This document shows positions 43,454 to 52,491 of a stretch of DNA of 64,000 nucleotides, piece after piece (positions within the stretch are counted from its first letter, which is position 1; each line of letters opens with the position of its first letter). The notes under the pieces were generated by a model. It was not told the origin of the DNA, did no database searches, and was given only the letters and a program-made list of their open reading frames with translations. The stretch comes from CADEED01 sp041395625. GTDB taxonomy: Bacteria > Pseudomonadota > Gammaproteobacteria > Steroidobacterales > Steroidobacteraceae. The position numbers and the translations under genes were made by a program. The stretch covers positions 62,001 through 126,000 of the forward strand of contig JAWLAE010000005.1 of NCBI GenBank assembly GCA_041395625.1. Reading direction: 5' to 3'.

Positions 43454-44222
43454 GCCACGGCTGGTCGAACCCGGCGCCATTCGTCGCTGGACACGGCAGG
43501 CTTTCGGACTGTTGCGCCGTGGCTTCAGCGTCTGGGCAGCGATCACGGCACTGTTGTGCCTCTGGATGTTTCTCGGCCAACGGATTCCGATCCTCGACGC
43601 CACGCTGGCGTTGTCGGCGTTCTTCGGCGGCGTGATCGTTGCCGCGCGCCTCGACCAGAATAGCGAGGCTGGCTTCGGTGACGTACTGCTGGCACTACGC
43701 GAGCGCTGGCGGCCGATCATCGGCTTTGCCATGGTCATCGCGTGCGCCGGCGCACTCATCTGGATGCTGCTGCTCGCTCGCCCCGGCGTCCCATGGTGGA
43801 CGCCGTTCTACTCCGATCGACACGTGGTCGAAGTGTTGTCCACGGATCTGTATTTGGCATCGCGGCAGGTATTCGTGTTCGCTGCGTACGCGCTCGGTCT
43901 GAGTTATTTCGGTCTCAACATTCCCGGCGTCACCTCGTTCTTCCAGTTTCCATTGACCGCATTGTTAGGGGTGTCGTGGCGAGACGCACAGCGGCTGTCA
44001 GCGGCCGGCCAAGTGAGAAATCTGGCCGTCATGTTGGGAGTCGGGCTGTTGTTCATCCTGTTGCCGGTGATCATCGTCCTGTTGTTGCCGCCGCTGGTGC
44101 CCGTGCTGTACTGCTTTCTGGCAGCGATGTGCTACGTTGCCTTTCGTGACATATTCTTGGGGATTCCGGAGAACCAGGTGGCGGTAGCGGCTGCTCAGCG
44201 GCCGGTCGGCGCTGTTTCCTGA
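43443..44222 (+). CDS. BPSS1780-like hypothetical membrane protein
   Basis: 259 aa from ATG 43443, overlapping parA by 11 bases. About six hydrophobic helices; the N-terminus PGAIRRWTRQAFGLLRRGFSVWAAITALLCLWMF and the ending CYVAFRDIFLG recall the BPSS1780 family of unknown function. The overlap with parA suggests coupled translation. No role in segregation can be seen. Confidence 0.75.
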   Translation: MVIEPRLVEPGAIRRWTRQAFGLLRRGFSVWAAITALLCLWMFLGQRIPILDATLALSAFFGGVIVAARLDQNSEAGFGDVLLALRERWRPIIGFAMVIACAGALIWMLLLARPGVPWWTPFYSDRHVVEVLSTDLYLASRQVFVFAAYALGLSYFGLNIPGVTSFFQFPLTALLGVSWRDAQRLSAAGQVRNLAVMLGVGLLFILLPVIIVLLLPPLVPVLYCFLAAMCYVAFRDIFLGIPENQVAVAAAQRPVGAVS

Positions 44223-44299
44223 CAGGTCTCCCGAAATCCGCGCGCCGCGCGTGACGAGGCACACGGCGCCGGTCGCGCGCGACCCGTTACTGTCACGCC

Positions 44300-46264
44300 G
44301 TGAAGCTCTCGAACATACTCACCGGGGGAATGCCGGCGGTGCCCGCCGATGTCGCCGGCCGGATTCGCAGCGCCCAGCTCGGCTTGGTCTATGCGCGCAT
44401 GTCGGCGTCTGCCCTGCTGTCGATCGTCGTGGCGTGCTTCTTCGCCTGGTTGCTCGGCGATTCCTTCCCGCGCGATACGCTGCATCAATGGCTGGCGGCG
44501 ATCGCGATCGTCAACTTGCTGCGGCTGGCGCTCTGGAACGCGTATCGGCGTGCGCGCCCACCGCCAGAGGATGCGCGGCGCTGGGCTGTGTATTTCGTGG
44601 TTGGTATCGCATCTGCCGGTATCGCCTGGACCACTGGCGTATTGGTGCTGTTGCCGCAGTCTGAGGGCTATCAGATTGCAATGTTGTTAGTGACTTTGCT
44701 GTGCGTGAGTTCAGTTGCGGCGGCGTCACTGTCGATGCACTACGTTTCCTACTGCACCTTCATGCTGATCATGCTGGTGCCGACGGCCGCCTGGCTGTCA
44801 CTGCAGCCCAGTGACATCCGTTTCGTAGCGGCGGGTATGTGGGCAGGTCTTGCGATACTTCTGTTCACTGGCTACACGGCATGGCTGAGCAACTCGCAAT
44901 TGCTGCGTACGGAGTACGAGCTGGCGCAAGCGCTGTTGACCGCAGCCGATGCGCGCACGGTGGCCGAGGAGGCCAATCGTGCCAAGTCGCGCTTCCTCGC
45001 CAATATGAGCCACGAAGTGCGCACACCCCTCAACGGCGTACTAGGTATGGCGGAGATACTGAGTTCGTCACCACTCGACGGGGAGCAACGCCGTCAGGTC
45101 GGAATGCTGCAGCAGTCGGCGCAGCATCTCCTCGGCGTCGTGAATGACATACTCGATCTGGCCAAAGTCGAAGCGGGTCGGATCGTGATGGAGCAGCGCC
45201 CTATCGAGCTGCGGGCGTCTGTCAACGAGGCTGTGGATCTGCTGCGCGATGCAGCGGAGCGCAAGGGTCTGGTCCTGGAGTGCCTCGTCGCGCCGGACGT
45301 ACCCGTCCGGGTGCTAGGTGACGTGCTGCGCCTGCGGCAGGTGCTCGTGAATCTCGTGGCCAACGCCGTCAAGTGCACGACGCTTGGTAGTGTCAAGGTC
45401 ACAGTCCGGTGCGACGATAGCGATTGCGATCGTCTTTACTTCGCGATTGAGGATACGGGGCGCGGCATGTCTGCTGCGACGCTGGAACACATTTTCGATG
45501 CCTTCGCACAGGGCGATGAAGATGTGTCGCACCACAGTGGTGGCACGGGTCTTGGTCTGACTATCGCGCGGGAACTCGTGGCACTCATGCACGGCACGAT
45601 TGGCGCCGAGAGCCAGCTCGGGGTCGGCTCGAGATTCTGGTTCACCGCAAAGTTCGGCAAAGTCAGCGACGAGCCGCAGGCGGCTGCGCAACCGTTGTCG
45701 AGCGAACCCGCAAGAGCTGCGCAGTGCGCCGGCGCCGAGATCCTGGTCGTCGAAGACAATGGCGTCAATCGCGCTGTCATTGAAGCAATGTTGCAGCGCC
45801 TGCACCACCACGTCTCGCTGGCGCACGACGCTGAGGCGGCACTCGTCATGCTGGAACGACATACCTATGACCTGGTGCTGATGGACTGCCGCCTGCCGGG
45901 GATGGACGGTCTGGAGGCGACGCGCCTGATCCGGCGTCGCGGCCTGTTGAGTCGCAATGGTGGCGCGCTACCGGTAGTCGCGTTGACGGCGAACGCGTTT
46001 GCAGACGACAAACGTCGCGCGCTCGATGCCGGCATGGATGACTTCCTTGCCAAGCCGGTTCAGGTCGACGCCTTGGCGAGCACGCTCGATCAATGGCTGG
46101 CGCGGTCGGCAGCGTCGGTTGTCGGATCGAAGCCTCCCCGAATTCGCTATGATTCGTGGCATGAGTCAGAAACGACCGAGTCTGGGCAAGGGACTGGAAG
46201 CGCTGCTGGGCCAGATGTCGACTCGCCAGCCCGGCGCGACGTCAGCGGACGCGGCGCGCCCTGA
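44300..46264 (+). CDS. Hybrid sensor histidine kinase/response regulator
   Basis: 654 aa from GTG 44300. Five to six transmembrane helices (about 30-210), a short coiled link (LAQALLTAADARTVAEEANRAKS), HisKA with phospho-acceptor His in MSHEVRTPLNGVLGMAE, an ATPase domain (NLVANAVKCTT, DTGRGMS, GGTGLGLTIARELV) and a receiver with Asp in LMDCRLPGMDG and Lys in FLAKPVQ. The receiver ends near LDQWLARS; the last 50 residues are read-through that overlaps the first 104 bases of parB in another frame. The signal sensed is unknown; no separate output gene lies beside it. Confidence 0.88.
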   Translation: MKLSNILTGGMPAVPADVAGRIRSAQLGLVYARMSASALLSIVVACFFAWLLGDSFPRDTLHQWLAAIAIVNLLRLALWNAYRRARPPPEDARRWAVYFVVGIASAGIAWTTGVLVLLPQSEGYQIAMLLVTLLCVSSVAAASLSMHYVSYCTFMLIMLVPTAAWLSLQPSDIRFVAAGMWAGLAILLFTGYTAWLSNSQLLRTEYELAQALLTAADARTVAEEANRAKSRFLANMSHEVRTPLNGVLGMAEILSSSPLDGEQRRQVGMLQQSAQHLLGVVNDILDLAKVEAGRIVMEQRPIELRASVNEAVDLLRDAAERKGLVLECLVAPDVPVRVLGDVLRLRQVLVNLVANAVKCTTLGSVKVTVRCDDSDCDRLYFAIEDTGRGMSAATLEHIFDAFAQGDEDVSHHSGGTGLGLTIARELVALMHGTIGAESQLGVGSRFWFTAKFGKVSDEPQAAAQPLSSEPARAAQCAGAEILVVEDNGVNRAVIEAMLQRLHHHVSLAHDAEAALVMLERHTYDLVLMDCRLPGMDGLEATRLIRRRGLLSRNGGALPVVALTANAFADDKRRALDAGMDDFLAKPVQVDALASTLDQWLARSAASVVGSKPPRIRYDSWHESETTESGQGTGSAAGPDVDSPARRDVSGRGAP

Positions 46265-47102
46265 TTCATCGACAGCGTCCCGGCCCAACCTGCCCGGTGA
46301 CGAACTAGCCCGCCTGCCACTCGATCTACTGCAGCGCGGCAAGTACCAACCGCGGCTCGACATGCGCGCCGAGTCCCTCGAGGAGCTGGCCAGTTCCATT
46401 CGCGCGCAGGGTGTTGTGCAGCCTATCGTCGTGCGTCCGCTGGGTACCCCTGCCAGCGGGGAATCGCAGCGCTACGAGATCATTGCCGGCGAGCGTCGCT
46501 GGCGAGCCGCACAGTTGGCCAATCTGAGCGAGATTCCGGCGGTCGTTCGCCGGGTCCCGGATGAAGCGGCGATCGCCATGGCGCTGATCGAGAACATCCA
46601 GCGCGAGGATCTCAATCCGCTCGAAGAAGCCCGCGCCCTCGACCGATTGATCAGCGAGTTCGGCATTACCCACCAGCAGGCGGCGGATGCTGTCGGGCGC
46701 TCACGTGCTGCTGTCAGCAATCTGCTGCGACTGCTGGAATTGGCGCCGGAGGTCGCGACCCACGTCGAGAAACGCGAGCTGGAAATGGGGCACGCGCGCG
46801 CGTTGTTAGGGCTCAGCGCGCGCCGTCAACAGGTCGAAGTGGCGGCGTTGGTCGCACGCAAGGGCCTGTCGGTGCGGGAGACCGAAGCCTTGGTGAGAAG
46901 CATGTTGCGGCCTGCCAAGCCGCGTGGCGGCGAGGATGCTGCGGACCGCGGCGATCCCAACGTGCGCAAACTCGAACAGGACCTGGCCGACAAGCTCGGC
47001 GCCAAGGTTGCGATCCAGCACGCGAGCTCCGGCAAGGGAAGATTGGTGGTCAATTACAATTCGCTCGACGAGCTCGACGGCATCCTCGCGCACATCAATT
47101 GA
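46161..47102 (+). CDS. parB: Chromosome partitioning protein ParB/Spo0J
   Basis: CTP-dependent clamp that loads at parS. 313 aa from ATG 46161; the start MSQKRPSLGKGLEALLGQM is the conserved ParB N-terminus (the ParA-interacting LGKGLxALL). CTP-binding region YEIIAGERRWRAAQLANLSEIPAVVR, ENIQREDLNPLEEARA, the helix-turn-helix THQQAADAVGRSRAAVSNLLRLLEL, and a C-terminal dimer domain. The first 104 bases overlap the kinase gene in another frame, so parB probably depends on the kinase transcript or on a promoter inside it. Confidence 0.96.
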   Translation: MSQKRPSLGKGLEALLGQMSTRQPGATSADAARPDSSTASRPNLPGDELARLPLDLLQRGKYQPRLDMRAESLEELASSIRAQGVVQPIVVRPLGTPASGESQRYEIIAGERRWRAAQLANLSEIPAVVRRVPDEAAIAMALIENIQREDLNPLEEARALDRLISEFGITHQQAADAVGRSRAAVSNLLRLLELAPEVATHVEKRELEMGHARALLGLSARRQQVEVAALVARKGLSVRETEALVRSMLRPAKPRGGEDAADRGDPNVRKLEQDLADKLGAKVAIQHASSGKGRLVVNYNSLDELDGILAHIN

Positions 47103-47142
47103 CCACGAGGCGCGCCGCCGTGTTTTGTTGCACTGCAGCGTC

Positions 47143-47171
47143 TTGATCGCCGCGCCCGCGTCCCGTATACT
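47143..47171 (+). promoter_or_regulatory. Predicted sigma-70 promoter of the atp operon
   Basis: TTGATC (47143-47148), a 17-base spacer, and TATACT (47166-47171). The fit to TTGACA/TATAAT with ideal spacing is the best in the window. It lies between parB and atpI; transcription should begin near 47178 and read through a hairpin before the atpI GTG at 47294. Predicted by eye only. Confidence 0.7.
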
Positions 47172-47226
47172 CGCGCGCCTTTGTTGGCCGACGACCTAAG
47201 TGGTTGCCGGAAAAGGCAAAAAGTCT

Positions 47227-47258
47227 AGCCGCTCGTCTACCAGGCGCGGCGGCTTTTT
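47227..47258 (+). terminator. Terminator-like hairpin between parB and atpI
   Basis: AGCCGC (47227-47232) pairs with GCGGCT (47249-47254) around a 16-base loop, followed by TTTT. The reverse side also has an A-run (AAAAAG, 47218-47223). It could end the parB transcript. Because the predicted atp promoter is upstream of it, it could instead act as an attenuator in the atp leader or end a small RNA of about 80 bases. Confidence 0.55.
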
Positions 47259-47293
47259 GATGCCCCGGACAACGAAGCAGTATCGGAGTTGCG

Positions 47294-47716
47294 GTGTCAG
47301 CGGCACGAGACCCTCATGCTGATCGAACGATCAGCACAGTCAGGCGGCTCGGCTTGCGGATACTGGCGACGCAGGTCGTTGCAACGCTCGGACTCGCAGC
47401 CATCGCGGCGCTCGTCAGCAGCACTGCGGCGGCGGCGTCGGCGCTGGCAGGTGGTTCGATTGGTGTCGTCGCCAACTTGTTCATGACCTTCCAGTCATTG
47501 CGCGCCGCGCGCAATGCAGGCCAGGCGCTGGCGCGAATGCTGCTGGGACAGCTGGTCAAGGTCGCGATGACCGTCATGGGCTTCGTGGCACTCGCGCAAT
47601 CGCGCGACGTGGTCTGGCTGGCGGCGATTCTGGCGTACATCGCCACGCTGATCGTGTTCTGGCTGGTGCCGGCCCTCGGGTCGCGACGTTTGCCGCCGCG
47701 GTCGACAGGTAGTTAG
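47294..47716 (+). CDS. atpI: ATP synthase subunit I
   Basis: 140 aa, four helices, start GTG 47294 with GGAG five bases before it. An assembly helper for the c-ring and possibly Mg2+ uptake; not part of the final enzyme. The sequence is weakly conserved as usual (ILATQVVATLGLAAIAALVSS, SALAGGSIGVVANLFMTFQSLRAARN). The position at the head of atpBEFHAGDC fixes the call. Confidence 0.9.
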   Translation: MSAARDPHADRTISTVRRLGLRILATQVVATLGLAAIAALVSSTAAAASALAGGSIGVVANLFMTFQSLRAARNAGQALARMLLGQLVKVAMTVMGFVALAQSRDVVWLAAILAYIATLIVFWLVPALGSRRLPPRSTGS

Positions 47717-47755
47717 GTAATGTTGAGTTGAGCAGGGAGTCGGGACAAGAAAATC

Positions 47756-48574
47756 ATGGCGGCTGAGCACGGTACCGAGCAAACGCCTACTGCGTACATC
47801 GTCCATCACCTGACCCATCTGAAAGTGGGTGAGGGCTTCTGGACGTGGCATGTCGACACGTTGTTCATGTCGAGCCTGCTCGCGGCACTGACAGCCTGGT
47901 TCCTGTATGCCGGTGCGCGCAAGGCGCACTCCGGTGTGCCGTCACGCTTCGTCGGCTTCATTGAAATGATCTACGAATTCGTCGATGGTCAGGTGGCCGA
48001 CATCTACCATGGCAATCGCGCTTTCCTGGTGGCGCTGGCACTCGCGCTGTTCACCTGGGTCATCGCCATGAATGCGATGGACCTGTTGCCACTCGATCTG
48101 CCGGGCGGCATTGCGAGCCTGTTTGGCGCCGAGTACTGGCGAGTACTGCCGACAGCCGACCTCAACGGCACGGTCGCCATGGCGATCGTCGTACTGGTCT
48201 TGATCGTCGGTGCCGCGATCCGCGCCAAGGGCGTCGGCGGCTACGCCCACGAGTGGATTTCAGCGCCCTTCGGCGGCAATCCGCTGTTGTGGATCCCCAA
48301 TTTCGCGCTGAACGTGGTCGAGCTCTTGGCGAAGCCCGTCTCGTTGTCGATGCGATTGTTCGGCAACATGTACGCGGGCGAACTGCTGTTCATGCTGATT
48401 GCCCTGCTCGGCATGGGCGCGGCGCTGACGCTCGGCGGCTCGTTCCTGTTCCTCGGCCAGCTGCTGGCGGGCGCGATGTGGGCGATTTTCCACATCCTCA
48501 TCATTTTGCTGCAGGCCTATATCTTCATGGTGCTCCCCATCGTGTACATCTCGATGGCAGAGGATCATCACTAA
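47756..48574 (+). CDS. atpB: ATP synthase F0 subunit a
   Basis: 272 aa, five to six helices. Proton half-channels beside the c-ring. The essential Arg lies in LLAKPVSLSMRLFGNMYAGELLFML (SMRLFGNM). N-terminal helix THLKVGEGFWTWHVDTLFMS. Confidence 0.97.
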   Translation: MAAEHGTEQTPTAYIVHHLTHLKVGEGFWTWHVDTLFMSSLLAALTAWFLYAGARKAHSGVPSRFVGFIEMIYEFVDGQVADIYHGNRAFLVALALALFTWVIAMNAMDLLPLDLPGGIASLFGAEYWRVLPTADLNGTVAMAIVVLVLIVGAAIRAKGVGGYAHEWISAPFGGNPLLWIPNFALNVVELLAKPVSLSMRLFGNMYAGELLFMLIALLGMGAALTLGGSFLFLGQLLAGAMWAIFHILIILLQAYIFMVLPIVYISMAEDHH

Positions 48575-48617
48575 CTTTTCGGTCAGTTCTTTCGATTTAC
48601 TGCTCACGGAGACAACA

Positions 48618-48884
48618 ATGGAAATCGCAACCGTCCAGGCGTACACCGCTCTTGGAATCGGCATCATCATCGGCCTTGGTGCCATCGGCGCCTGTATCGG
48701 CATCGGCATCATGGGCTCGAAGTTCCTCGAGTCGGCCGCCCGCCAGCCGGAACTCACCCCGATGCTGCAGGGCCGGATGTTCCTCCTGGTCGGCCTCATC
48801 GACGCGGCGTTCCTGATCGGCGTGGGTCTTGCGATGCTGCTCGCATTCGCCAACCCGCTGCTCGCCAGCCTGACCGGCGGCTGA
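48618..48884 (+). CDS. atpE: ATP synthase F0 subunit c
   Basis: 88 aa, two-helix hairpin. Glycine-rich helix one (LGIGIIIGLGAIGACIGIGIMG), the loop ARQPE, and helix two with the proton-carrying Asp62 (GLIDAAFLIGVGLAML). Asp and the lack of the Na+-site Gln/Glu/Ser set point to a proton enzyme. Preceded by GGAG. Confidence 0.97.
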   Translation: MEIATVQAYTALGIGIIIGLGAIGACIGIGIMGSKFLESAARQPELTPMLQGRMFLLVGLIDAAFLIGVGLAMLLAFANPLLASLTGG

Positions 48885-48931
48885 TTGCTGCCACGCATCA
48901 CGCCAGTTGTTAGGTTAGCGGGAGACGGTTC

Positions 48932-49411
48932 ATGACGATCAACGCCACATTCATCGGCCAGATCCTCGTATTCCTGATCCTGCTCTGGTTCATCGCCAAG
49001 TTCGTCACGCCAGCGTTGTCGCAGGCGCTGGCCGAGCGGCAGAAGAAGATTGCCGACGGGCTCGCTGCCGCCGAGAAGGGGCAAAAGGATCTTGCTGAGG
49101 CGCAATCGCGCGCCGAAGGTGTGATCAAGGAAGCGCGCGAACGGGCGAACCAGATCATCGATCAGGCCAATCGGCGCTCCAACGAGATCGTCGATGCAGC
49201 CAAAGGTACGGCGCAACACGAGAGCGAGCGCATCGTTACGGCGGCGCGCACCGAAGCGGCCACCGAAGCAGCGCGGGCGCGTGACGCACTGCGGCGCGAG
49301 GTCGGTAGCCTAGTGGCCGCCGGTACGTCGCGGCTGCTGGAACGTGAGGTCGATGCCAAGGCGCATGCGGACTTGCTCGACAAGCTCGCCAACGAGATCG
49401 GGCGCGCCTGA
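48932..49411 (+). CDS. atpF: ATP synthase F0 subunit b
   Basis: 159 aa. One N-terminal helix (ATFIGQILVFLILLWFIAKFVTPAL), then a long charged helix of the stator stalk (ADGLAAAEKGQKDLAEAQSRAEGVI). GGGAG precedes the ATG. Upstream 48907-48913 carries one TTGTTAG. Overlaps atpH by one base (TGATG). Confidence 0.97.
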   Translation: MTINATFIGQILVFLILLWFIAKFVTPALSQALAERQKKIADGLAAAEKGQKDLAEAQSRAEGVIKEARERANQIIDQANRRSNEIVDAAKGTAQHESERIVTAARTEAATEAARARDALRREVGSLVAAGTSRLLEREVDAKAHADLLDKLANEIGRA

Positions 49412-49962
49412 TGGCGGAACTTGCCACAGTTGCCCGACCCTACGCGCGCGCGGCGTTCGAGTACGCGCTCGCCGGCAAGTCGTTGCCAGCCTGGAGTAGT
49501 TTCCTGGGCGCTGCCAGTCAGGCGGTGCGCGATGAGCGTGTTGCGCGACTCATCGGCAATCCGCACGTGCGGACCGGCGAGCTGGTGGAACTGCTGGTGG
49601 GGGTATCGCTGGCGAGCGACGCCGCGATAGCAGCCCATGAGCACGGACGGAATTTCCTGCAATTGCTGGCCGACAATGGTCGGCTGCACCTGCTGCCGCA
49701 GATTGCCACGCAGTTCGCAGCGATGCGCGCCGATCATGAGAACACCGTCGACGTCGAGCTCGTCTCGGCTGTGGCGTTGTCGCCGGAGCAGCAGGAGAAG
49801 TTCGCCGCCGCGCTGACCAAGCGCCTCGCCCGTACGGTGCGCCTGCATCTGTCGGTGGATCCGTCGCTGTTGGGCGGTGCAGTGGTGCGAGCCGGTGATT
49901 TCGTCATCGACGGCTCCTTGCGGGGTCGGGTTGAGCGGTTGAGCTCCGCTATCGCCGTGTGA
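49411..49962 (+). CDS. atpH: ATP synthase F1 subunit delta
   Basis: 183 aa, stalk subunit joining b to F1. N-terminus TVARPYARAAFEYALAG is the family signature; the C-terminal part VDPSLLGGAVVRAGDFVIDGSLRGRVERL is diagnostic. Followed by an 89-base gap before atpA. Confidence 0.97.
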   Translation: MAELATVARPYARAAFEYALAGKSLPAWSSFLGAASQAVRDERVARLIGNPHVRTGELVELLVGVSLASDAAIAAHEHGRNFLQLLADNGRLHLLPQIATQFAAMRADHENTVDVELVSAVALSPEQQEKFAAALTKRLARTVRLHLSVDPSLLGGAVVRAGDFVIDGSLRGRVERLSSAIAV

Positions 49963-49973
49963 GACATCGAGCT

Positions 49974-49989
49974 GAGCCGGTAGCGGCTC
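49974..49989 (+). other. Hairpin in the atpH-atpA gap
   Basis: GAGCCG (49974-49979), loop GTAG, CGGCTC (49984-49989), a perfect six-pair stem without a T-run. It sits twelve bases after the atpH stop. In atp operons such hairpins may mark mRNA processing sites that separate subunit dosage; this is inference. Confidence 0.4.
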
Positions 49990-50051
49990 CGCTCCCTAGA
50001 GAATAGTTGTTAGTGTGATGCGGCGGACGCATCGCCAAAGGACCTGAAGCC

Positions 50052-51590
<1,539 letters not shown>

Positions 51591-51614
51591 CGACCCGCGC
51601 AGGACTGTAACCAG

Positions 51615-52478
51615 ATGCCAGGTACAAAGGAAATTCGCGCCAAGATCGGCAGCGTTAAGAGCACGCAGAAGATCACCAAGGCGATGGAAATGGTGGCGGC
51701 CAGCAAGATGCGTCGCGCGCAGGACCGCATGCGTCTGGCGCGGCCGTATGCTGAGAAGATCCGTACCGTTATCGGCCATCTGAACCAGGCCAACCCGGAC
51801 TATCGGCATCCGTTCCTGGTGGAACGGTCCGACGTGAAGAACGTCGGTTTCATCGTCGTCTCGTCCGATCGCGGACTGTGCGGCGCACTCAACGTCAATG
51901 TTTTCAAGACCACCTTGCTGGCGATGCGCGAGTGGCAGGGCAAGGGCGCAGCGGTGCAGTTGTGCCTGATCGGCAGCAAAGCTACGGCGTTCTTCCGCCG
52001 ATTGAAGACGCCGATCGCAGCCAATGTGCAGAACCTGGGCGACAGGCCGCACCTCAAGGACCTGATCGGCACCGTCAAGGTGATGCTCGATGCCTACCGG
52101 GAAGGCAAGATCGACCGACTGTTGTTAGTGCACTCGTCGTTCATCAACACCATGTCGCAAAGGCCGGAGATGGTGCAGCTGCTGCCGGTCGAGACCATCG
52201 ATGCGAGCGAGTTGCAGCAGCACTGGGATTACATCTACGAGCCTGATTCTGCGGCGATTCTCGATGGCGTGCTGATGCGCTACATCGAGTCGCAGGTATA
52301 CCGCGGCGCGGTCGAGAACGTCGCTTGCGAGATGGCGGCCCGCATGGTGGCGATGAAGAGCGCGTCCGACAACGCAGGCAATCTGATCGACGAATTGCAA
52401 TTGGTTTACAACAAGGCCCGTCAGGCCGCGATCACCAAGGAATTGGCTGAGATCGTGGGCGGCGCGGCAGCGGTCTGA
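51615..52478 (+). CDS. atpG: ATP synthase F1 subunit gamma
   Basis: 287 aa, central rotor shaft. N-terminal coiled helix KEIRAKIGSVKSTQKITKAMEMVAASKMRRAQ and C-terminal helix ENVACEMAARMVAMKSASDNAGNLIDELQLVYNKARQAAITKEL pair as the shaft; VVSSDRGLCGALN lies between. Complete. Confidence 0.98.
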   Translation: MPGTKEIRAKIGSVKSTQKITKAMEMVAASKMRRAQDRMRLARPYAEKIRTVIGHLNQANPDYRHPFLVERSDVKNVGFIVVSSDRGLCGALNVNVFKTTLLAMREWQGKGAAVQLCLIGSKATAFFRRLKTPIAANVQNLGDRPHLKDLIGTVKVMLDAYREGKIDRLLLVHSSFINTMSQRPEMVQLLPVETIDASELQQHWDYIYEPDSAAILDGVLMRYIESQVYRGAVENVACEMAARMVAMKSASDNAGNLIDELQLVYNKARQAAITKELAEIVGGAAAV

Positions 52479-52491
52479 GGACTTAAACGAC

